Assembly: GCF_028993635.1 (NCBI RefSeq)
Contig: NZ_CP118631.1
Coordinates: forward strand, 4,650,001 to 4,714,000
Reading direction: 5' to 3'
Source: Mucilaginibacter sp. SJ
GTDB lineage: Bacteria > Bacteroidota > Bacteroidia > Sphingobacteriales > Sphingobacteriaceae
DNA length: 64,000 nucleotides
Notes under the pieces: model-generated
The model's database searches: none
What the model was told of the DNA's origin: nothing
What the model saw: only the letters and a program-made list of their open reading frames with translations
Made by a program: the position numbers and the translations under genes
Part shown: piece by piece, positions 32,772 through 39,943 of the stretch
Layout of the letters: each line of letters opens with the position of its first letter
Numbering within the stretch: the stretch's first letter is position 1

Positions 32772-32819
32772 TTATTCACAAGAGCTAAACTTATTCACAT
32801 TGCTCACAAATGTGGATAA
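32772..32819. promoter_or_regulatory. Cluster of three DnaA boxes upstream of ftsZ
   Basis: TTATTCACA at 32772-32780 and 32791-32799 and TGTGGATAA (the reverse of TTATCCACA) at 32811-32819 all match TTATNCACA exactly, with starts 19-20 bp apart. A weaker TTGCTCACA lies at 32800-32808. The cluster fills the front of the only sizeable gap between ftsA and ftsZ and ends 79 bp before the ftsZ ATG. A role in DnaA control of ftsZ or DnaA titration is inference. Confidence 0.7.
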
Positions 32820-32898
32820 ACCTTGTTGAAAAAGTGTTATTATTACGATGGTAAAATCTAATGTTGGGTTGATTTACATATAGCTGAAAACGAAGATT

Positions 32899-34512
32899 AT
32901 GCATTTTGAAATGTTAAAAGAAAAATCGTCAATCATCAAGGTAATTGGTGTTGGCGGTGGTGGTGGTAACGCGGTAAACCATATGTACAGGCAAGGAATT
33001 ACCGGTGTTGATTTTATAATCTGCAACACGGATGCCCAGGCATTGGAGCTGAGCCCTATACCTAACAAGGTGCAGTTGGGTGCCAGTTTAACCGAGGGCA
33101 TGGGTGCAGGCTCAATACCCGAAGTTGGTAAAAATTCGGCTATTGAAAATATCGACGATATTAAACAGATGTTGGGCGTTAATACCAAAATGCTGTTCAT
33201 TACAGCTGGTATGGGCGGCGGCACAGGTACAGGCGCAAGCCCTATCATTGCCAAAGCAGCGCGTGAAATGGATATATTAACGGTCGGTATCATAACCACA
33301 CCTTTCTCTTTTGAAGGTAAACGCCGTAAAATGCAGGCCGATGCAGGTTTGGAAGAGCTGCGTAAGTATGTCGATTCATTTCTTGTGATCTCGAATGACA
33401 GGTTACGCCAGATTTTTGGCAATCTTACCATGAGCTCCGCATTTGCACAGGCTGATAATATATTGACCACGGCGGCTAAAGGGATTGCTGAGATCATCAC
33501 CTTACCGGGTTATATCAACGTCGACTTTAAAGATGTGCGCACGGTGATGAAGGATAGCGGTGTATCAATCATGGGTAGCTTTAGTGCCGATGGTGAAAAC
33601 CGTGCCCTTAAAGCTGTAGAAGGTGCATTGGCATCGCCATTGTTGAAAGATAATGAAATTGAAGGTGCACGATATATCTTGCTGAATATCAGCTCGGGCC
33701 TTAAAGAAGTTACCATGGATGAGATCAGTGTAATTACTGATTACATCCAGGAAGAAGCCGGTTTAGCTGCCGACCTGATCTGGGGTAACTGTATCGACGA
33801 AAACCTGGGTGAGCAATTATCGGTAACCATTATTGCTACCGGTTTCCAAACTAAGGACGAACGCGAAAAGGAAAACAGCAACAAGAAAATAGTTTCGATG
33901 CTGGTTCCTGAAGAGCCTCAGCAGGCAAAGCCGGTTAACGAATTTATTAAACCGGTTAAGGTTGATGCTCCTGCCGAGCCTTATGCTAAAGCTCCTAAAG
34001 AGGATGCTAAACAAGCTGGGTTGTTTGATATGTTTGCGGGCAGTCGGCAGGAAGAACCCGCTGTAGTTAGGCATAGCCTGATGCACGAGGAAGAGCCTGA
34101 AGCTGATAACGAGGCGGATACTGCGGGGTTCACTTTTAAAATGAGTGAGCCTGTAAGCTACGAGCAGCCGGTAAGGGAACAGCCACGCGTGCCCGAACCT
34201 GAGCCGGAGCCAATTCCCGCACCGCAGCCTGTTGTTGGTGCTGATGATAACAAAACCAACGAGTCAATTGAGGAGCAGCTGAAAAAATCACGTGAGCGGA
34301 TCATGAGGCTGAAAGACCTGAGCATGAAACTGCGTACAGGCAATATCCAGGAACTGGAAAATGTCCCTGCCTACAAACGTAAAGAGATAGCGTTGCAGGA
34401 TACCCCTGCATCTGACGAAAGCCAGATCTCCCGTTTTTCCCTGATGCAGGATAGCGAAGGTAACGTGGAGATCAGGAATAACAACTCGTATTTGTACGGA
34501 AACGCGGATTAA
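32899..34512 (+). CDS. ftsZ: Tubulin-like division GTPase FtsZ
   Basis: FtsZ polymerises into the division ring. The 537 residues begin MHFEMLKEKSSIIKVIGVGG. The G-box GGGTGTG lies at 106-112 and the T7 loop (YINVDFKDVRTVM) near 208-220 carries the catalytic Asp. The globular core ends near residue 320. The tail of about 210 residues is long, acidic and Pro/Glu rich (EPEPEPIPAPQPVV). It includes VPAYKRKEIAL near 490, matching the PAYKRK-type conserved end of Bacteroidota FtsZ, which probably binds FtsA. DnaA-box DNA lies upstream and a strong terminator 62 bp downstream, so ftsZ ends the cluster. Confidence 0.97.
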   Translation: MHFEMLKEKSSIIKVIGVGGGGGNAVNHMYRQGITGVDFIICNTDAQALELSPIPNKVQLGASLTEGMGAGSIPEVGKNSAIENIDDIKQMLGVNTKMLFITAGMGGGTGTGASPIIAKAAREMDILTVGIITTPFSFEGKRRKMQADAGLEELRKYVDSFLVISNDRLRQIFGNLTMSSAFAQADNILTTAAKGIAEIITLPGYINVDFKDVRTVMKDSGVSIMGSFSADGENRALKAVEGALASPLLKDNEIEGARYILLNISSGLKEVTMDEISVITDYIQEEAGLAADLIWGNCIDENLGEQLSVTIIATGFQTKDEREKENSNKKIVSMLVPEEPQQAKPVNEFIKPVKVDAPAEPYAKAPKEDAKQAGLFDMFAGSRQEEPAVVRHSLMHEEEPEADNEADTAGFTFKMSEPVSYEQPVREQPRVPEPEPEPIPAPQPVVGADDNKTNESIEEQLKKSRERIMRLKDLSMKLRTGNIQELENVPAYKRKEIALQDTPASDESQISRFSLMQDSEGNVEIRNNNSYLYGNAD

Positions 34513-34573
34513 GAAGAGATGCAAGACTTTTAGAGTCAAGAATCAAGAGAAATAAAAACCACAATAATTGAAT

Positions 34574-34619
34574 GGGAGATCAACAAAAGAATTATATCTG
34601 AGCGTTGATCTCCCTTTTT
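34574..34619 (+). terminator. Terminator of the dcw cluster
   Basis: GGGAGATCAAC (34574-34584) pairs perfectly with GTTGATCTCCC (34604-34614) across 19 nt, followed by five T. It ends transcription after ftsZ. Confidence 0.85.
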
Positions 34620-34637
34620 GTTATTATAGTAAAAAAA

Positions 34638-34793
34638 TGTCATTTCGATAGAGCAGGGCGGGGCAGAGGACGTTGGGGCGAAAGAGAAATCTTGTACGCT
34701 ATGCGATAGTGCGTTGTATGTAGTAATTGCAGAGCGTACAAGATTTCTCCTCACCCGATCACACAGGCCATCACTCTGTTCGTCGAAATGACA
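34638..34793. repeat. 156-bp palindromic intergenic element
   Basis: The ends are inverted, TGTCATTTCGA (34638-34648) and TCGAAATGACA (34783-34793). Inside lies a perfect 17-bp inverted repeat, GAGAAATCTTGTACGCT (34684-34700) with AGCGTACAAGATTTCTC (34733-34749). This two-shell layout and the CGAAATGACA ends match a non-coding repeat family common in this phylum. It has no open frame and is best described as a MITE-like element. It explains most of the 428-bp gap after ftsZ. Confidence 0.75.
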
Positions 34794-34882
34794 GCAGTTT
34801 TATATTTAGGGAAAGAATATCTCTTCTCTTGATTCTTGCTTCTTTCCTCCAAGTTATAACCTATTCTAAAAAGTTATAGCTA

Positions 34883-34913
34883 TTGTTTAAAGGTGTTTTA
34901 ACGGCTATATTTG
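34883..34913 (+). promoter_or_regulatory. Consensus promoter of the aminotransferase gene
   Basis: TTG at 34883-34885 and TATATTTG at 34906-34913 are separated by 20 bp, an exact match to the Bacteroidota pattern. The expected transcript start near 34920 leaves a leader of about 20 nt before the TTG start at 34941. Confidence 0.7.
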
Positions 34914-34940
34914 CATTTAAATTTATAAAAACAATTCATT

Positions 34941-36185
34941 TTGGATTTATTTGATAAAATAACAAAAAGCTTGGGTGGGCCGATAGGTCAGCATCAAAAG
35001 TGGTCGCATGGTTATTTTTCTTTTCCTAAGCTGGAAGGTGAGATAGGCCCGCACATGGAGTTTAAGGGTAAGGAGCATTTGGTTTGGAGCTTGAATAATT
35101 ACCTTGGCTTGGCTAATCATCCCGAAGTAAGACAGGCCGATGCGCAAGCCGCGGCCGATTACGGCATGGCTTACCCAATGGGAGCAAGGATGATGTCGGG
35201 AAACTCAATCCATCACGAAGAGCTGGAGAACAACCTGGCTGCCTTTGTTGGCAAGCAGTCGGCCTTTTTGCTAAATTACGGTTACCAGGGAATGGTATCG
35301 ATAATTGATGCGCTGGTTGACAGGAATGACGTTATTGTATACGATGCCGAATCGCACGCCTGTATTATTGATGGCGTACGCTTACATATGGGTAAACGCT
35401 TTGTTTACCAGCATAACGATATCGAAAGCTGCGAAAAACAGCTTGAACGCGCAACCCGTTTAACAGAACAAACCGGCGGCGGGATCCTGTTAATTACCGA
35501 AGGGGTCTTTGGCATGTCAGGCGCTCAAGGCAAGCTTAAACAGGTTGCTGACCTTAAAAAGAAATTCAACTTCCGCTTATTGGTTGATGATGCGCATGGT
35601 TTTGGTACCATGGGTAAAACCGGTGCCGGTACGCATGAAGAGCAGGATTGTATGGATGAAGTAGATGTGTACTTTGCTACTTTTGCTAAATCAATGGCCG
35701 GTATTGGTGCCTTTGTTGCTGCCGATCAGGATATTATTCATTACCTGCGTTACAATATGCGTTCGCAAACTTTTGCCAAGGCATTGCCTATGCCAATGGT
35801 ATTAGGTTTGAAAAAGCGTTTTGAAATGCTGAAATCGCAGCCCGAGCTTCGTGAAAAATTGTGGCAGATTGCAAATGCTCTGCAGCAAGGTTTACGGGAA
35901 CGCGGTTTTGACCTCGGCGTATCAAACACTATGGTTACCCCGGTATTTCTAAAGGGCGATCTTTTTGAAGCCACTGCCCTAACCCGTGATTTGCGCGAGA
36001 ACTACGGTATCTTTTGTTCGATAGTAGTGTACCCGGTTATCCCTAAAGGCTTAATTGTATTAAGGCTGATCCCAACAGCAGCTCATAGTTTGGAGGATGT
36101 ACAACGTACCCTTGATGCGTACAGCGCTATCGGCGAAAAATTGAAAGCCGGTTATTACAAAGAGAATAAGCTGGAAATTGCTTAA
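34941..36185 (+). CDS. Serine palmitoyltransferase-like alpha-oxoamine synthase
   Basis: This 414-residue PLP enzyme condenses an amino acid with an acyl-CoA. It shows GARMMSGNSIHHEELE, His139 in DAESHACIIDG (stacks on PLP), VDDAHGFGTMG (Asp217, His219) and the PLP-lysine Lys250 in FATFAKSMAG. The family includes serine palmitoyltransferase, KBL and BioF. The Bacteroidota sphingolipid enzyme is the best fit because this form lacks biotin-operon context and starts DLFDKITKSLGG, but substrate cannot be read directly. The start is a TTG, about 20 nt after the transcript start predicted from the promoter. No ATG lies nearby in frame. Confidence 0.85.
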   Translation: MDLFDKITKSLGGPIGQHQKWSHGYFSFPKLEGEIGPHMEFKGKEHLVWSLNNYLGLANHPEVRQADAQAAADYGMAYPMGARMMSGNSIHHEELENNLAAFVGKQSAFLLNYGYQGMVSIIDALVDRNDVIVYDAESHACIIDGVRLHMGKRFVYQHNDIESCEKQLERATRLTEQTGGGILLITEGVFGMSGAQGKLKQVADLKKKFNFRLLVDDAHGFGTMGKTGAGTHEEQDCMDEVDVYFATFAKSMAGIGAFVAADQDIIHYLRYNMRSQTFAKALPMPMVLGLKKRFEMLKSQPELREKLWQIANALQQGLRERGFDLGVSNTMVTPVFLKGDLFEATALTRDLRENYGIFCSIVVYPVIPKGLIVLRLIPTAAHSLEDVQRTLDAYSAIGEKLKAGYYKENKLEIA

Positions 36186-36221
36186 TAGCATATCCGTTTT
36201 ATAATATTTTTATAATATTGG

Positions 36222-36248
36222 AAGCCTCAAAGAAATTTGGGGCTTTTT
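36222..36248 (+). terminator. Terminator after the aminotransferase
   Basis: AAGCCTCAAA (36222-36231) pairs with TTTGGGGCTT (36236-36245), one pair G-U, with a 4-nt loop and a T-run. It lies 37 bp after the stop codon. Confidence 0.75.
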
Positions 36249-36285
36249 ATTTTTACACGAATGCTTTGCAGGTGTAATACAATTT

Positions 36286-36394
36286 AATCGAATTACACGA
36301 ATTTAAAAAAGATAGATAAGTCATAAACATTCTTTTGAAATTTTAAGAGATTAATGTCGAATAATTGACAAAATATAATTCGTGTAATTCGATT
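36286..36394. repeat. 18-bp inverted repeat in the gap before the GH125 gene
   Basis: AATCGAATTACACGAATT (36286-36303) and its exact complement AATTCGTGTAATTCGATT (36377-36394) face each other across 73 bp. The unit AATTCGTGTAATTCG is a dispersed repeat in this phylum. The rest of the 336-bp gap 36186-36521 holds a terminator, this repeat and a promoter; I see no gene. Confidence 0.65.
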
Positions 36395-36470
36395 TAATTC
36401 GAAAAATTAGTGAAAGTATTTCTTCAAAAACCTTGATAAAACGTTTTCTAAATTATTTTAGCAAGCTTTT

Positions 36471-36500
36471 TTGTTTAACTGAAATGCTTTTCTATTTTTA
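36471..36500 (+). promoter_or_regulatory. Probable promoter of the GH125 gene
   Basis: TTG (36471-36473) and TATTTTTA (36493-36500) are separated by 19 bp. Seven of eight -7 positions fit when the last base A is accepted for G. The predicted start near 36507 leaves a 15-nt leader. Confidence 0.5.
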
Positions 36501-36521
36501 CAGCTACCATTACAAAACCAT

Positions 36522-37955
36522 ATGTTAAGCAGACGACATTTTATAAAAATTAACGGCGTTGCAGCCGCCGGTATCGGTTTGGGTTTAACTCCTGCATTTG
36601 CTTCGGCAATGACCCCGGCTTTTGAAAGTCAGCGCCCGAAACCGGCCGACCGTAAGTTCACCAGCAAGGCTGTTGAAGCCATCATAAAAAAAGTTAAGGC
36701 TGATATTAAAGATCCTGAAGTTGCCTGGCTATTTGAAAACTGCTACCCCAATACTTTAGATACTACGGTAAATTATTCTGAAAAAGATGGCAAGCCTGAT
36801 ACCTTCGTAATTACGGGCGATATCAACGCTATGTGGATGCGCGATTCGTCTGCACAGGTTTGGCCATACCTGCCGCTCATTAAAAATGATCCGGCGCTTA
36901 AGAAATTAATCCAGGGTGTATTGAGCCGCCAGGCTAAGTGCGTGATCATTGACCCATATGCAAATGCCTTTAACGAGGGCCCAACCGGCAGCGAATGGGA
37001 TAGCGACCGCACCAATATGAAGCCCGAACTGCACGAGCGTAAGTGGGAGATCGACTCTCTTTGTTATCCTGTAAGATTGGCTTACAACTATTGGAAGATT
37101 AGCGGCGACAGCAGCTTTTTTGACGATAACTGGCAAAAAGCCGGCAAGATCATCCTTGCTACTTTCAAGGAACAGCAACGTAAGGATGGCAGAGGCCCAT
37201 ACTTCTTCCAGCGTAAAACTGAAACACAAAGTGATACCGCGCCTAACAAAGGTTATGGTAACCCCGTTAAACCGGTTGGTTTGATCTGCTCTATTTTCCG
37301 CCCATCGGATGATGCTACCATTTATCCATTTCTGATCCCCTCAAACTACTTCGCGGTAGCAAGCTTAAACCAAATGGCCGAAATGTACAGTACCATCGGT
37401 CATGATAATGCTACCGCTGATGCTTGTAAGGCTTTAGCAACAGAGGTTCAGGCAGCGCTTAAGCAATACGCTGTAGGTAATCATCCGCAATTTGGCCAGG
37501 TTATTCCGTTTGAGGTTGATGGGTATGGAAACCAGCTTTTCATGGATGATTCGAACGTTCCAAGTCTGTTGGCCCTGCCTTATCTTGATTCTGTAAAAGT
37601 TGATGACCCGCTGTACCAAAGCACCCGCAAATTTGTACTGAGCGATAGCAATCCCTACTATTTCAAAGGTACCGCTGCCGAAGGTATTGGTGGCCCGCAC
37701 GTAGGTATTGGCTACATTTGGCCAATGGCAATCATTATGCGCGGCATTACATCAACCGATAAAGCAGAGATTGTACAGTGTATTAAATGGCTGAAAAGTA
37801 CCCACGCGGGCACAGGTTTCATGCATGAATCCTTTAATAAGGACGATGCCAAGGACTTTACCCGTAAATGGTTTGCCTGGGCTAACACTTTATTTGGCGA
37901 ATTGATACTAAAAGTGCATGAACACTATCCTGACATACTGCAGCAGACTTTTTAA
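36522..37955 (+). CDS. GH125 exo-alpha-1,6-mannosidase, Tat-exported
   Basis: The 477-residue protein fits glycoside hydrolase family 125 (formerly DUF1237), which removes alpha-1,6-linked mannose without metal by inversion. The N-terminus MLSRRHFIKINGVAAAG is a twin-arginine signal, so the enzyme is exported folded. Family segments seen are ITGDINAMWMRDSSAQVWPY (about 96-115), NAFNEGPTGSEWDSD (about 148-162), RKWEIDSLCYPVRLAY (about 173-188), NVPSLLALPYL, GIGGPHVGIGYIWPMAI and TGFMHESFNKDD near the end. It stands alone with its own promoter and is not in a glycan-utilisation locus with SusC/D. Confidence 0.88.
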   Translation: MLSRRHFIKINGVAAAGIGLGLTPAFASAMTPAFESQRPKPADRKFTSKAVEAIIKKVKADIKDPEVAWLFENCYPNTLDTTVNYSEKDGKPDTFVITGDINAMWMRDSSAQVWPYLPLIKNDPALKKLIQGVLSRQAKCVIIDPYANAFNEGPTGSEWDSDRTNMKPELHERKWEIDSLCYPVRLAYNYWKISGDSSFFDDNWQKAGKIILATFKEQQRKDGRGPYFFQRKTETQSDTAPNKGYGNPVKPVGLICSIFRPSDDATIYPFLIPSNYFAVASLNQMAEMYSTIGHDNATADACKALATEVQAALKQYAVGNHPQFGQVIPFEVDGYGNQLFMDDSNVPSLLALPYLDSVKVDDPLYQSTRKFVLSDSNPYYFKGTAAEGIGGPHVGIGYIWPMAIIMRGITSTDKAEIVQCIKWLKSTHAGTGFMHESFNKDDAKDFTRKWFAWANTLFGELILKVHEHYPDILQQTF

Positions 37956-38268
37956 ACCCGCTAAATATATTAATACTTAATAGTATTTAAATACTGTGTT
38001 TAGATTGTATAGCTTGCTGTAAATATTATTTATAGTAAACTATGTTATGTATTTTAATTATTAATCAAACTTATTTTAAAGTATAAGTTTGATTTGAACT
38101 TTTTAATGGAAAATAAGCAAAAGCTAATAAAGTAAAAATGGTAAAAATGTGGAAAAAAACCACTGTCAAGGCCGTATTTTTTAGCTTTAAAAGTTTTTAA
38201 TTAAAGAAAAACATTTTAGCTTAGCTTAATTAAAACAATAAACCTCAAAATTTAAAAGGAGTAATTAA
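37956..38268. other. AT-rich gap with hairpins upstream of the H1-like gene
   Basis: The 313-bp gap holds AATACT-TAAT-AGTATT just after the GH125 gene and a perfect 12-bp hairpin, AATCAAACTTAT (38063-38074) with ATAAGTTTGATT (38083-38094). The latter is followed by a few T and may act as a weak terminator. AAAGGAG at 38255-38261 is the ribosome site of the next gene. I see no other gene. Confidence 0.5.
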
Positions 38269-38448
38269 ATGAAAAAATTTACTGAAGTAAAAGAGCTTGT
38301 AGCATCTTTAGAGGCCGACGCCGATAAATTCTACAATAAAGGAAACAGCGCTGCCGGTACACGTGTACGTAAAGGCATGCAGGATCTTAAAAACCTGGCA
38401 CAGGCAATCCGCCTTGAAGTTCAGGAGGCTAAGAATAAAGAGGCTTAG
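38269..38448 (+). CDS. Histone H1-like nucleoid protein (Hc1 family)
   Basis: The 59-residue protein, MKKFTEVKELVASLEADADK to QEAKNKEA, has the Hc1-like pattern of Bacteroidota. Segments KFYNKGNSAAGTRVRKGMQD and LKNLAQAIRLEVQ form a basic, helical body without the Lys/Ala/Pro tail of chlamydial Hc1. Such proteins bind DNA and may shape the nucleoid. The start is fixed by AAAGGAG 7 nt upstream, a rare clear Shine-Dalgarno match in this window. A strong terminator follows 26 bp later, so this is a monocistronic unit, probably highly expressed. The family call is from memory of the pattern. Confidence 0.85.
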   Translation: MKKFTEVKELVASLEADADKFYNKGNSAAGTRVRKGMQDLKNLAQAIRLEVQEAKNKEA

Positions 38449-38474
38449 TAAGATTTTTATCATCTTATTCCAAT

Positions 38475-38504
38475 AAAAAACCCGGTTCATGGACCGGGTT
38501 TTTT
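38475..38504 (+). terminator. Terminator of the H1-like gene
   Basis: A6-CCCGGT (38475-38486) pairs with ACCGGG-T6 (38493-38504) around TCATGG. A-run and T-run on both sides make it bidirectional. Confidence 0.88.
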
Positions 38505-38533
38505 ATTGTTAAAACTTGTGAGATTTATGTTGC

Positions 38534-38617
38534 AGAGACGCATAATTGCGTCTCCCATCATGTCATGTCTGGCAGTTCGTATGGTTGCCGTTCTGTCCGA
38601 GACCCAATATGCGTCTC
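38534..38617. repeat. GAGACGCA palindromic repeat pair
   Basis: GAGACGCA-TAAT-TGCGTCTC (38535-38554) and a second, imperfect unit GAGACCCA-ATA-TGCGTCTC (38599-38617) lie between the H1-like terminator and the dapA stop. The unit is a common intergenic palindrome in this phylum. It may also serve as terminator for dapA on the minus strand. Confidence 0.6.
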
Positions 38618-38628
38618 TCGAAAGACAT

Positions 38629-39525
38629 TTACGCCTTCACCGCTACAGGAACCAGCTTTTTAAGCTCTTCGGCAATAGCTCCAGCAGTTTTTTCGCTTAC
38701 CTGTACTAACGGTAGCCTCACAGTATCGCCGCAGATGCCTAATTGTTTCAGTGCGGTTTTTACTCCGGCAGGACTGCCTTCGGTAAACATTAAACGGGTA
38801 AACTCAATCAGGTCAAAATGCGCGGCATGTGCTGCTTTGTAATCGCCGTTTAGCAAAAGCCTAACCATGTCAGATAATTGACGCGGCAAAGCATTACCAA
38901 TAACCGATATTGCACCAACTCCGCCTAAGGCCATCATGGGCAAAGTAACCGGATCATCGCCCGATATAAACAGGAAATCCTCGGGCTTGTTGCGCATTAA
39001 CTGGTTAAACAGGTCGAAATTGCCCGATGCTTCTTTGATACCGATTATGTTTTTAAACTCCTTTGCCAGGCGTACAGTTGTGTCGGCGCTGATGGTACTG
39101 CCTGTACGGCTTGGTACGTTATACAGAATTATAGGCAGTTTAGTATTTTGTGCTATAGCCCTGTAGTGCTGATAAATGCCCTCCTGAGTAGGTTTGTTAT
39201 AATGCGGACTTGCTGAAAGTATAGCATCATAGCCTTCTATATCAAATGATTTTATTTGCTCAACAACTTCATGAGTATTATTACCGCCAATACCTGCTAC
39301 CAGGCCAACGCGCTTATTTACCACTTCGGCTGTGAAAGTCCAAACCTGCTTTCGTTCAGCCTCGCTCAATGTGGCACTTTCGCCGGTTGTACCTAACGAT
39401 ACAAGGTATTCCACCCCGCCATCAATCAAATGTTCAATCAGGTTTCTCAACCCGTTGTAGTCAATTTGACCATCCGCATGAAAAGGGGTTACCATAGCTA
39501 CCCCTGTTCCGTAAAATATATTCAT
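38629..39525 (-). CDS. dapA: 4-hydroxy-tetrahydrodipicolinate synthase
   Basis: DapA condenses pyruvate with aspartate semialdehyde, the first step toward diaminopimelate and lysine. The 298 residues carry GTTGES (45-50), YNVPSRTG (135-142, Tyr135) and the Schiff-base Lys164 in GIKEASGNF. The N-terminal YGTGVAMVTPF is typical. The product feeds the meso-DAP used by MurE in the same window. It is a single gene on the minus strand, with repeats on both sides. Confidence 0.96.
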   Translation of the reverse strand: MNIFYGTGVAMVTPFHADGQIDYNGLRNLIEHLIDGGVEYLVSLGTTGESATLSEAERKQVWTFTAEVVNKRVGLVAGIGGNNTHEVVEQIKSFDIEGYDAILSASPHYNKPTQEGIYQHYRAIAQNTKLPIILYNVPSRTGSTISADTTVRLAKEFKNIIGIKEASGNFDLFNQLMRNKPEDFLFISGDDPVTLPMMALGGVGAISVIGNALPRQLSDMVRLLLNGDYKAAHAAHFDLIEFTRLMFTEGSPAGVKTALKQLGICGDTVRLPLVQVSEKTAGAIAEELKKLVPVAVKA

Positions 39526-39943
39526 GATTAAAATTAAAAGGATGCTAATATAGTGATTACTGATTGGAGATTAAGAGTTTATTAGAGGTTTATTTTTTGA
39601 AAAAGTGCCTTGGTTGCGTTTAAAGTTGGATTTTGGGTGGGGAGTTGTCTGAACTCGAATTTATGGAATTTAAGAGTTAACAGAATGCCGGGCAGATTCA
39701 ATAAATTTTAATAATTCGTTTAAGTTTTGAATATTTCAAATCCGAAATCGAACATCTCAATTTCGAAATCAATAATGGCGTTGCCTGCGGCCCAGGCTTT
39801 CCGCTCATACTGCACGGGCCTTAGCCACACGGCCGGTATCTGCTGCAATCCTTAACGCGTTGTCTGAATCAAAATTTACAGGATTTAAGAATTAACCGAA
39901 TGGAAAATCCTAAAATCTTTAAATCTATTTAATCAAGGTTCCA
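39526..39943. repeat. Repeat-filled gap between dapA and the ubiD-family gene
   Basis: The 418-bp gap contains two direct, diverged copies of a unit starting GTTGTCTGAA (39644-39687 and 39859-39902) with the shared end GGATTTAAGA-like, TTAAC and GAAT. Between them is a GC-rich block (about 39778-39858) with CGGCCCAGG and ACGGGCC/CGGCCGG parts, unlike the AT-rich surroundings. No gene is visible. Confidence 0.55.

Noticed and set aside
32772..32819. Chromosomal replication origin
   Set aside because: Only three or four boxes lie between two coupled division genes, with no AT-rich unwinding region, dnaA, dnaN or gidA nearby.
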